Shown here one piece after another: positions 14,234 through 24,960 of a stretch of DNA of 64,000 bases (position 1 is its first letter; every line of letters starts with the position of its first letter). The notes beneath the pieces are model-generated. The model ran no database searches and was not told where the DNA came from. It saw only the letters and a program-made list of their open reading frames with translations. The DNA comes from Phylloscopus collybita (taxonomy: Eukaryota; Chordata; Aves; Passeriformes; Phylloscopidae), in NCBI GenBank assembly GCA_027886175.1, contig JAJNNQ010000009.1, positions 22,929,501-22,993,500 on the forward strand, read 5' to 3'. A program made the position numbers and the translations under genes.

Positions 14234-14818
14234 TGTCATGGTTTAACCCCAGCAAGCAACCAAGTACCAGGCAGCCACTTGCTCACTACCCCATGAGCAG
14301 GATCCGGGAGAGAACCAGAAAGGTAAAAGCCAGAGAACTCATGGGCTGAGGTACAGACAGTTCAATACGGAAAGCTAAAACTGTGCATATAAATGAAGCA
14401 AAATAAGGAATTAATTCCCTGCTTCCCAAGGGCAGGCAGATGTTCAGCCACCTCCAAGAAAGAAGGACTTCATCACATGTAATGGTGACTTGGGAAGACA
14501 AACCATCATTTCCAATGTCCACCCCACTTCCTCTTTCTTCCCCCACTTTATATCTGAGCATGATATCACATGGTCTGGGATACCCCTTTGGTCAGCTGGG
14601 GTCACCTGTCCTGGCTGTGTCTCCTCCCGGCCTCCCACACAGCCCCAGTCCCCTCACCAGTGTGGCCATAGCACAAAAGGCCTTGGCTTTTTGTGTGAGC
14701 CCTGCCCAGCAATAACAAAACCATCTCTATGTTGTCAACCCTATGTTCAGCACAAATCCAAAACACAGTTCAAACCACTGAGAGGAAAATTAACTCTACC
14801 CCCGCCCAAACCAGCACA
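14234..14818 (+). mobile_element. Solo LTR of an avian endogenous retrovirus (about 585 bp)
   Basis: The element starts TGTCATGGTTTAACCCCAGC and ends CCCAAACCAGCACA, giving TG...CA termini. Internal blocks I know from this songbird LTR family are present in order: CAGCCACTTGCTCACT near the start; a TATA-like TTTATATCTGAGCATGAT near 14,548; CCCTTTGGTCAGCTGGGGTC; CACCTGTCCTGGCTGTGTCT; and AAATCCAAAACACAG near the end. No retroviral gene is next to it, so it is a solo LTR from recombination or loss. The five-base flanks (GATGG left, GACTG right) do not form a clean target-site duplication, so it is old or its ends are slightly off. Confidence 0.85.
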
Positions 14819-15459
14819 GACTGGCTACTAGACTCCCAAGTCTAATAGACTTGAAAGAATATCTCAAAGACATTTCTCTGATCAGGAAGGCATATTACAT
14901 TTACTTTGACTGTATTTATTCCTCATCTGTGTTGCTCTTTGCACAGATTTTCACCTGAGAGAACCAATTAATAAAAGAATTACTTTCAATCACTAGAAAA
15001 TATGCATGGAAATTTTCTAGAAACTTTAAAACTTAATTCTCTGAAGTGAAAACCTGCTTCTATAATTTACGACAACCAAAACAGAAAACAGAAGAAATTC
15101 TCTCTGATTCCTTGGTCAAACAATAACTGAGCAACAGAGCTCCAGTCAGTGAAAGAACAGGCCAAACACCACAGCAAATCATTCAGTGGCCAAAAACTAT
15201 TGGTTGAAAATTGTAACCATGTATTTATATAAATTGCTGCAGATATTCATAAAGTGCAGTCTGAATAACTATCCAAAGAGTTTTTTGGCTCTATCTCCTT
15301 CATCAGAGAAAAAAGAAAAAAAAAACAAACAAAAAAACCCAAAACACACTGGAAACATTAAAAGCATAAAATAATGTTATTCTGCTTATCTATGTTTCAA
15401 TTTTTGTATATACTTATTTTCTTAAATATTTATACAACAAAGAAATCATATTCAAGCAC
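14819..15459. other. Unassigned AT-rich interval between two LTR elements
   Basis: No gene or recognised repeat apart from an A-rich tract with CAAA units at 15,308-15,347. It separates the LTR ending at 14,818 from the LTR-like element starting near 15,460. Confidence 0.45.
15308..15347 (+). repeat. A-rich low-complexity tract
   Basis: A runs of up to about 10 are interrupted by single G or C, then CAAA units and CCCAAAACAC. It could be the tail of an old retroposed element, but no body is recognisable upstream. Confidence 0.75.
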
Positions 15460-16042
15460 TGTTACCACAGAAGGACTTTGCCAAGAGATAAGCACAGGAT
15501 GGAGTGACAGGATGGCACTGACTCCAGCCTTGGTGGAAGAAGATCTGGTTAGCACATCCTGGGTAATGCATCCAGGCAAGAATTCCCACTGTGGCAACTC
15601 TGTAAAGAAGCAACTGCTCATATGCATATCACATACCTGGAGCTTGGACTGTAAGATAAGTCACCACAGTGGGAACTCAAGATAAAAGTGGTACTCTTGT
15701 CCAGATGTTACCTCAGACTGAGGGGCAGGCTAACAGGGCTTGGGAAGAAGGATGTATCACTAACAATAGACAAAGAGAATGCAGAATTTGCAGGCCACAG
15801 GGCAAACCAACTCAGCAATTGTGTTGAAGTCAGCTCTGCCAGGGTAAAAGTTCTGGCAGGGGGAGATTGTGACTCATGGCCCACCAACCCAAAAGAAGAG
15901 AAAGACTGAGCATGGGACTAATTAGCATTAGAAGTGAGGAAATAATTAAACCAATAGAAAAGAGAACGGTGTAGAAAGTAAACAGTAAAAAGTTTTTAAC
16001 CAGCTTGGGACCCTGACTACTAAGAAGTCCAGGATGAAGAAG

Positions 16043-16057
16043 GATGATGATGATGAT
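16043..16057 (+). repeat. (GAT)5 microsatellite
   Basis: Five tandem GAT units lie inside the LTR-like element. Confidence 0.95.
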
Positions 16058-16101
16058 CCAGCATGATGCTGGATCTATGGGTAGTGACTATCCTCTGCCT
16101 G

Positions 16102-16135
16102 ATCTCTCTCTCTCTCTCTCCCTCCACACCTTCCT
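16102..16135 (+). repeat. (TC)n and pyrimidine-rich run
   Basis: About nine TC units are followed by CCCTCCACACCTTCCTCCTC. This pyrimidine-rich block precedes the AATAAA of the LTR-like element. Confidence 0.9.
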
Positions 16136-16280
16136 CCTCCCCTGCCAGCCCCGGTTTTCTATTTATTTCTATCTCTCAACCTCACATTTGCTGTTAAATA
16201 AAATCTTTATTATTTATTTTGGCATATGGACTCATGTGCATCTTAATTTGGGCAGAGGCATCTCTCATCAGATTTTAACA

Positions 16281-16868
16281 TGCTTGTAGGTCAGAAAGTC
16301 AACTGTATCCTGGGCTGCATCCAAAGTAGCATGGGCAGCAGGGCCAGGGAGGGAATTGTGCCCCTCTGCTCTGGTGAGACTCCGAGGCCCCCAGCACAAG
16401 AAGAACATGGACCTCCTGGAGCCAGTTTGGAGGAAACCTCAGGCATGATCAGAGGGATGAAGCACCTCTCCTAGGAAGTCAGTCTGAGAGAATTACAGTT
16501 GTTCAGCCTAGAGAACTGAAGGTTCTGGGGAGACCTTTTGCAGCCTTCCAGTCCTAAAGATGACAAGATAGATGAGGAGAGACGTTTTAGCAGGACCTGT
16601 TGCAATCTGTCAAAGAATAATGATTTTAAACTAAAAGAGTTTAGACTAGATATAACAAAGGAAGTTTTTGCAATGAGGGTGATGAGGCACTGGAACAGGT
16701 TGCCCAGAGAGATGGTTGATGCCCCATCCCTGGAAACATTTAAGGTCAGGTTGGATGGGATTCTGAGCAATTCAATGTAGTTGAAGATGTCCAACCTCCA
16801 TTGCAAGATGAGGTTGGACTAGATGGCCTTTAAAGGTCCCTTTCAACACAAATAATTCTTTAGGATTC
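16281..16868 (+). mobile_element. CR1 LINE 3' region, best-preserved copy
   Basis: The CR1 order is continuous: CAACTGTATCCTGGGCTGCA, AGCAGGGCCAGGGAGGGAAT, GTGCCCCTCTGCTCTGGTGA, CCCCCAGCACAAGAAGAACA, GATGAAGCACCTCTCCTA, TTGTTCAGCCTAGAGAACTG, GGTGATGAGGCACTGGAACA, GGTTGCCCAGAGAGATGG and GATGCCCCATCCCTGGAAAC. It ends with GGCCTTTAAAGGTCCCTTTC and AATAATTCTTTAGGATTC. An 80-codon ORF inside (16,538-16,780, with RHWNRLPREMVDAPSLETFK) is the translated CR1 3' end, not a host gene. The 5' end is truncated exactly where the LTR-like element stops. Confidence 0.95.
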
Positions 16869-18828
16869 TCCTCTTTCTTTAGTCAAACACCTGGTTCCCT
16901 GTACGCAGAGTATCAGATGCATGAATTAACTTCCTCATTCAACTACTTTATTCCTACAGTGTCCCAAAGATAATTTTATTTGTTTGTAATTCAGTTTATT
17001 TTTACTGCAAAATATAAAAGGTTGTGAACATATGCCTAGACTGCTGCAGCTAGCTATTTTACTAACTACTGTGCTGAAATGAATAATGGAAGATCTTAGC
17101 TCTGGAGTACAATGGTTATAGCTGAATGCAAGACATGTAGGTAAGAGTTGGAGCTGATATAAAAACGGTCATTTGGGAAAAAATTATAACTAACACTTCA
17201 TATGTGTTCAGTATGCACCACCTCAATCAAGAAGGATGAAATCTGCTGAAAACATGCTATCTTTTCCTGTTGTTTCAGAAAATATACATAAAAGAAGTGA
17301 ACTGATTTGAGTTTTATGAATCCCCTTGCTAGCACCATAAAATAAAACCTGTTTGTTGATTTAAGCAAAAACCTAAACCAATTAAAAAAAATCAAACCAA
17401 CAAACCCAAAATCTTGAGTCTTTCTGTGATGTAATTTTAATGAAAACGAAGTTCTCAAGGGTATTTTGTCTTCATACTATCCTGTTTCTTCAAATGTACT
17501 TTAAAACCCAAACTCAGCTCTACTTGATACAGTCTATTGAATTAATGAAATAATCCAATTAATTAAATCAGTTCATTTGAAATGATATAGCCATAAACAA
17601 AACTAACTCCTGCATAAGCAATAAACATTTTGTAAATACTTCATATTTATTGGGAAGTTCAACAAACGTCTTTACGAATCTTTTTTCTTTCAAGAACATC
17701 TTCAAAAGATTGCAGCAAAATTGTTATCAAGATTATGATGTAAAACACTGAAACACTAAATAAATTTCATGTTTCCGGTAGATTTAATAAAAAATGAAAA
17801 TAGGAGGGTAACAGGTTTTAAACTGACATTATATTGGATGGTTCAGGAGCATAATAGCGATGGAAAAAAAAGTTATTTTTATTTGTATCTGCAGAAGAAA
17901 TTATATCTAATTCAACAATATTATTTGCAGTTTGATTCATAATTTTTGCAGTATGTGAGTTGTACATGACTTTGGTTAAAATGCAATTTTTCCACATCGT
18001 TTCACATAGTGAAAAGTCCTTATTTTTATAGGCTACACAGGACCTTTAGTCTGGAACACAGGTATGTTAAATTCCTGAATGAATTTCTCCTCCACCTGCT
18101 CTTTCAAAATTACCCTATAGACAGCGTGAATTTAAGATGAAACTTACTGTGTTTTATAATTTAATCTTTAGAATCTAAGTAAAATTAATTATAATTAATA
18201 TACAATCACAGAAAAAAATACTTGTCTAATCTCATATTGATGACTTACTCACATAATATATCTAAGTTTTTTATTACCTTTCACCAAGACTGGAAGTATT
18301 ACACTAAACTGAAAGCTTAGAGAGAAGTCACCTGTGAAATGTGATGACAGATTATGGCTACTGTGGGAACACTTTCATTACCATAAGTTTGAGTACTTAA
18401 TATCACACTTCAATGGTAAATGATTAACTTTTATGTCTAATTTCACTTTATTTATAAAAAAGATTACTTTTAAGAGCTCTGAAAGGATAACTCTAAACCC
18501 CTGATATTTTCAGTGGCATATTTCCAGTTTTAGAAGAAAATCCTGTTCTTAAGAGCTCAGCTCAACACATGAATTCACTTTGAGACCTACACAGGACTCA
18601 GCTGGACTCTTACCACTAGAGCTGTAGGTTAAAACTGTACCTTTATGGCTGGCAAATTTACAAGACGCTTCCTGACTACTGCACTCTGTCCTATTTATCA
18701 AAAATCAAAGCTAAATGCATTCCTCGGACCTAGCAGGAAGAGTTTACGTGGGTTTAAGTCCATACAAGTTTGTGAAGAAAACTTCACTACTAATTTTAGT
18801 TATGACAATTTACATCTAACGTAGTTCT
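16869..18828. other. Unassigned AT-rich non-coding stretch with TAATTA clusters
   Basis: No repeat or exon recognised. Runs of TAATTA-type motifs occur at about 17,540-17,575 (TCCAATTAATTAAATCAG) and 18,180-18,202 (AAAATTAATTATAATTAATA). Such motifs are bound by homeodomain proteins but are also expected by chance at this base composition. Confidence 0.4.
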
Positions 18829-18850
18829 GGGGGACGGGGGAGGAGGGGAG
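18829..18850 (+). repeat. Short G-rich run with quadruplex potential
   Basis: GGGGG-AC-GGGGG-AGGA-GGGG occurs in otherwise AT-rich DNA, followed by more purines. It could fold as a G-quadruplex only if one G5 run is split between tetrads or neighbouring GG is used. Confidence 0.6.
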
Positions 18851-21800
18851 AAGGAAGGCCACATCCCATTAAATGTCTATTTTAAGGCTAATATGCAGGC
18901 CTACACATAATTAAGTGATATGCAGTCCTTGACTGTCCCTCTGGCCACGGATGAAATTCATCCATTATGAACATACCAAACAAACAATACTAATAACCAA
19001 ATATATAGTGTGAGAAATATCTAAGTGCTCTGGACAAGCTCTGTTCTAGACAGCTTGCACTTATGGGAAAAATTGAAGAGCTCAGCATAAAAATTTCTGT
19101 GGAATAAAATTTTGTGTAGGAGTCCTTATGCTGTGTGGCATCAAATTGCTTCAAGTAAAAATAAAAAAAGATCAGTTTCTAAACTGGTTTTCTTCTGGTA
19201 CAAAATTTCAGACCACTTCTTGAATTAAATGCTTGATCCAAAGAATGCTTAGTCTATAATAGCAAAGTAATTTTGAGAAAGGAGGATTGAAATTCAGCCT
19301 TTCCTATTTTTTTCCTCCTTTGAGATGAGTGACACATTGCTATGGATAACCAAATGCTCATATTTTCATGTTTTTTGACCCAACCGGGTCTTGGCAATAG
19401 TCATTGCAAAGTAGAATAGCTTCAAAAACCCTGAAAATAATGTCCCTTTCACCTTCAATTACTTCAGGGTAAAATACTCATTTGGAAGAAGTAAGTTGAC
19501 TTCCCTCAGGCTCAAGGGAGAATTAGTATCTATGAGGTTTTGACTTATTATGGTGCTGAGTTCTGAACTCTTGGGTAAAAGGCCAGTGCTGTTGACATAT
19601 CAACTTCAGTATTGAGCAGAACCTGAATTTTATGTGATTTAAAAAAGCCAAGCATGTTGGCCTGCAAACAAGACTGCCAAAGAGAGGCTTGTGAATCACA
19701 GCAGGGCTTCCCTGACATGAAGAACTGCACTTAGGTTACTCACACTTTATCAAAACAGTTTTGTAAACATGCCCTGTGTTCTGGCAAAACTTCAAATCCA
19801 TATCCACATGGCATGTAAATTGGTTTGGCTTCACTAATAAGATGATTCTGAACTCTGAGTCCAAAACTGCAAAAATTTTTAAGGAAGTTTTAGACATAAC
19901 CATTTACCCCATTTAAGTCAAAGACTACATACTCTGTGACCTTAAGTTACACAAAATTAATTTAAAAAACAAAGCCTTTTCCTTCTAGTGTGAATGAAAA
20001 AAAAGACCTTATCAGAAAAGTAATTTAATGGAGAAAATAAGGTAAAAAATACTGTCTCTTCTTAAAGAATAGAAAAAAAAAATTAAAAAAAAAAAAAATA
20101 AATTTTCTGAACTTTACTCACAAGGCGTATTTTTATTGGCATCCCTAGACAATTCACCTTTAGATGAAACCAGGTGAAATTACTGCAGATAGAACTTTAG
20201 TCCAAATACTTGAGCAAAAACATATGAATATTATGTTCTAAAGAAAACTTTACCACAGACTTAATTATCGAGCTTGATAGAATATAGAAGCCATAATAAT
20301 AAACTAAATTATGGGAAAATTAAAAAGAAATCATGATGATTATAAGAGATGGAGGCAAAATATACTACTTGATTACTTGGAACTGTGTTACTACATCCAG
20401 AATTTAATAGGACATGCAAATTATCCCACAGTATTTCCTGTCCAATACTGCCAAGCCCATGAGGCATCTCACATGCTTTGATTTCAACACAAAAATTCCA
20501 AGTGTGAACTGTACACTGAAGTCTTCTTGGTAATGTTTCAGAGTACTAAGATTTTTAGGAGTGTTTATTTTCTATTTCATGGCTATTTGAATAGGAAGAA
20601 TATGTCTGTGATTGCACTTTTGATGAAGCCTCTTATTTAAATCTCCTTACCTGCCATGGAAAGATAAAAAGACACTGTAGTGACAGCATCTGTATTGGGC
20701 ATAGCTCCCACAGGGGAAATTACCCTTTAATAGTGTTAAGCTTGATGGTGTGTGAATGGTTATGTGGTACTTGAAGTGAGTGAACCAATTCATCTTTCAG
20801 ATTAGGGCCACATGCCTGTAAGTGATAAGTGCTTTGTCTCAAAAGAAAAAAAAAAGAACACAACAACATAAAAATATTTTACTGTCCCATTTACTATCAC
20901 TTGATGTTAAACTAACTTCTAGAAAGGGTGCAGTAGAATGAGTGAAATAAATCAATGAGGAAAAATTCTTTGCTCCTTTCCAGTCAAGCTGTATTTTAAA
21001 TATTAACACTATTCATGATATAAAAAAGGCTAATTAATATATAAAGAGGGAACTATTTTTGTTACATGGAATAACAGAATAATAAATCATTTGTGCCCAG
21101 CTTGAATTCATTAGATATTTCACCTGAATCTTGTTTTGAACCCACATTCTTTCATTTGTTACTTTTCCAGCTCAGTTTTGTGCTAGGCCAAACAGTCCTT
21201 AAATAGGAGAGAGACAGGGAAATTCTGACATGGGCAATTTTTGCATTCCAGTAAAGCCAATGAAGAGACCACATTTTTTTTATCAAATACAATTTTTAAA
21301 TTAAATTTTATCTAATAAAAGTGTCTTTTCTAGGCAGATAATTTAAAGATGACAGAAAGATCACTGGTTCTCATATCCAACTGCAAACAGAGTCCAATAT
21401 TGAAATGGTATTTTTATTTGTGAAGCTGGATATGGCTAGGACAATAAAGCACTGCTAGACATAAAAGAAGAAAATGAAAATGAAAAGTTTAGAATAGGAA
21501 AGTTTGGAATAGATAAGACAAGCTGAATCTGTAGCAAAAGATTCAAAGTCAGGAAGCCACCAATACTGCCAATATCCATCCACCAAGTAATATGCATGAC
21601 AGACTAGCCATTTCTGGATTATATCATTAGGTCAATATTTTGCAGCCAAAGAATGTCAAACCTCCTGACTACCCTTGAAGAGGGCACTGTTTAGCAAACA
21701 GATTGCATAATCTTCTGCAAAATCCTAGAAGCAAAATTAAAAAGTGTATCCCAGTTAATGGAATATTGTAAAGTCACCTGCCAATTTCCTAGCAGGCAGC

Positions 21801-24800
21801 ACAAACTTCCAGAGTCAACCAGATGGTTCACATTTTTCCATGTTAGATCTGGGTAAATGATCCTATTCTTCAGTATATATATATCACTCTCCACTAACAG
21901 CAGAGCAATAGCAATAAAATACAAATATTATACTAGCAGCAGTATCACTGAGTGATTTGGCTATTTTAGAATGAGAGTAATTTGATATAAAAGTACTTTA
22001 CATGTAGAATGGTTGCGTTTTTTCTCTCTCCACCTATAAAAATATTTTTCCCTTGCCCAAAATCTGAAAATGTAGGTACTTAAAATAATTTTGATACTTG
22101 AAGGAGAAACTCAGAAATGAAGGCATTGGTATACATGACAAATGAGTACAGCTTTTATAAAAAGCATACTTTCATGACTTTACTTGTTACAGTGAATAGG
22201 CCCAATTGCTTCATTTCAGTAGCATCCTGACAACATCTGGCAGATGTGCTTGTAATTCATTTACAAACTGTAGTCAGCTCAACTCTGATCTTTTTTTTTA
22301 CTCATTATTTTTGACTGGTTATCAGTTAAGAACTAAAATATTTTGTTCTGACCAACCAGGAGAAATGCTTATTAGCTACCTATTAGATGCAGTATTTTCC
22401 CTAAAAGAAATAGTTAATTGATATTAAATGCCACCAAATTATAAATTTTGCCTTTGAAAGTCAGTAAGACTTATCTAATAATACTCTCAATATACCACAA
22501 AAGGAGTTAGGGGAATGATCAAAGGCAGGATATTTGATCATTTTGCTCTTGTAAATTCCTTTAATTAAGCACCTTAGGACTTTGGTGCTTCTTTCCCCTA
22601 ACTAGTGCTGGCAGAAAGTTTACTTCATTAACTCTGATCACTGGAAGAGAGTTCTTAGACACAGACCCATCTTCCAGTTTCTACTCGAGCCTTTCTAGCT
22701 AAAAGTAGAGGTACCTCCTTATTCTTTTAACACCTAGGAGACTGGACAGTACCACGGAATCTCAGTGTCAAGAATGTTCAGTGTTTTTAAGCTGTTCTTA
22801 ATAACGTTCTTTACCTCAGATGCAGGCTTGAGTCACAAAAAGAAAAAAAAAAAAGATTAAAAGTTAACAGCATACTTGCAAAAGCTCTAAAAGGGCAGAA
22901 TAGACAAAAAGAAAGACAATCACTCCACATTACAGAAACACATCCCAAATGCATCTCCCTCCCATGATCCACAGGACAAACTATAAATGACTGCTTAACC
23001 TGTGGGTTTAGATTCTCAATTCTATTTCCTATTCTATTTGGTATCCTCAGATAACATTCAGAGAAAGTAGCTGTTGAGCTGGGGAGGGATACTGACTTCT
23101 ATATCCCTGTTTATCCCTGATACAGGACCCCATTCCCTGGGGGTCCCTCTGAGGTTGCCTCCTATTATCATTCCCCTTTCTCACCTTCCCCTTTCTTCTA
23201 AAAACATATTTATCTGTTGGTCAATCAGGCATTTCAGTCTGTAGTCAACCACATTATTGGCTGCTGCATTCTGCTTTGTAAATATTAATATTGTTTGGGC
23301 ATCTGCTCAAGTGTGAAATAGTCTTTTAGCTACCAGGTCTGGGTTTGGCAAAGCCCTTATCAGACTTCTAGGCAACGTGAAGCTGAATCCCTTTCCACTC
23401 AGATAAGCAACACTCTTTGAGTCACTCACATTTCTTTTTTTCCTAAATTCATTTTAAATTCTCAGCTGTCAGATGTGGCTCCCTATGTGGCCATAAAAAC
23501 GTTTGTGGCAGAACAACAGGCACCAGTGGGGGAGATGGGAAAGCGTATTGACAGGAAAGGACTGTGCTTCTCAGAGATGGCGTGTGGCAATTGGAAACAC
23601 GCATGAAGCAATTACTTGCCCTCTTCTGACACACACACAGGTTAAATATATTGACTTAATAATGCCCCCATCAAATACAGTTTACTTTCAATAAAAGGAT
23701 ACATGGAAAGAAAAAAAAATGCCATCTCAAATAAGGTCTACTGGTCATAAACATATTTCAGTGGAATTTCAGGGATTCAGACACGTCCAAAATCACTGCT
23801 TCTCTTAGAAGCTCCAGCATGAGTTAAAGCAGAGGGAGAGTGACCAACACAAAGTTTCAGGAATATTTCCTTTGATAGTTTCTTTGAAGGAAAGTGTATT
23901 CATAAGTTACTGGTACAAACTCTCCTCTTTGGGGATTGTCAGTGGCCTCAGTTACTTTGTTCTAACAGTATGACCAAGAGGAAAAGAAAACCAATAAAAA
24001 AGACAGGATTAACCATTGTGTTTGTGGCTTGCTTCCCCATTCAATTTCAGATACTACACTAGCAGTTTTCCTTGATAATTTTTTCTGTTTTTCTGAGTAT
24101 CATCTCACATAACTTTTGTCAATTACACTGTCAGTTTCTGTAAAAAACAGGTAATCTTCATTTCTTTTTTCCAGCTCTTTCAATTTTTATTTCTTTTTCT
24201 TTCCTACTGCAATGAAAAATAAATTAATACAACTTTAGAGAATGTGTATAAGACATGCTAGTTGGAAGTTGTCAAAATACCATGCACTGGCTTTCGCCTT
24301 AGGAGAAGTCTCATGTTAAAGAAATATTTCAGACATCGGCCACCTTGATGGCTGATACTGAATGATAACAGGCTATAAGCAAGTGCAAAACAATGGGAAA
24401 TGCATACTCAGTAACTTTTGGTTTCCAAGAACTAGCAGTGAATGTATGAACTGGGCAAAAGTCCACAGTGAATTATCCTAAGGGTTCAACCACTAAGAGC
24501 GAAGCAATTCATAATATACTCCAGATCATATTTGTATAGTTTATGCCCTTCCTTGCTGGTCTGTGGGATAACAGAAAGTTCTCAAACTGCAAGAATTCTG
24601 TGAAAAGATCAGAAATATTTGCTGAAAGCTTTCCTTAAATAACACTGCTGGTCATCAGTGAGGTCTTTCTCACTTTGGTGTATGCAGCATGAAGCATATT
24701 TGAGACTTACATTTCAACTATAGCAGTGCCATTCACCTATTTTATCATTAAAATCTGGTATACGAAAAATAAAGTAACCCAAAATTACTTGGGTGGGCCA

Positions 24801-24936
24801 TTCCATCCTAAAACATGTAAACACATGCCAATAATAACAACTCAGTTTTTTTAGATCCAAATTCCTAGATCACCCTAATGGAATAATTCAAAGCATTAGT
24901 TCAAAGCTACAGAAAATATGAATATACATGCAGAAA
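18851..24936. other. Unassigned AT-rich non-coding stretch
   Basis: No gene, RNA or recognised repeat. Contains an A-rich tract near 20,070-20,100. The part at 22,980-23,600 is less AT-rich and may hold an old unrecognised repeat; I could not match it. Confidence 0.4.
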
Positions 24937-24960
24937 ACAAACAAACAAACAAACAAACAA
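24937..24960 (+). repeat. (ACAA)n microsatellite
   Basis: About six tandem ACAA/CAAA units. Confidence 0.95.

Larger units (their letters stand above)
15460..16280 (+). mobile_element. LTR-like dispersed repeat, copy 1 (probable avian ERV LTR)
   Basis: The stretch shares a highly similar block with 39,250-39,325 (CTGGTTAGCACATCCTGG, then AATGCAT and AATTCCCACTGTGGCAA). Its 3' third looks like an LTR: a pyrimidine-rich run with (TC)n, then GCTGTTAAATAAAATC containing the polyadenylation signal AATAAA near 16,197, then about 80 bp ending TCATCAGATTTTAACA. The left edge (TGTTACCACAG at 15,460) is tentative; a TG...CA element of about 820 bp would result. No coding remnant is seen. The next base, 16,281, begins CR1 sequence. 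Confidence 0.6.

Noticed and set aside
14286..14831. Several ORFs of 60-113 codons on both strands at 14.3-14.8 kb
   Set aside because: They lie within the solo LTR; LTRs of this kind do not code for protein and the frames share no viral motif.
16538..16780. 80-codon plus-strand ORF with RHWNRLPREMVDAPSLETFK
   Set aside because: It looks very protein-like but is the translated 3' part of CR1, often mis-annotated as a gene in birds.
16471..16806. 111-codon minus-strand ORF
   Set aside because: It is antisense to the CR1 copy at 16.3-16.9 kb.
24937..24960. Regularly spaced repeat as a CRISPR-like array
   Set aside because: It is a simple ACAA microsatellite without spacers in a vertebrate genome.
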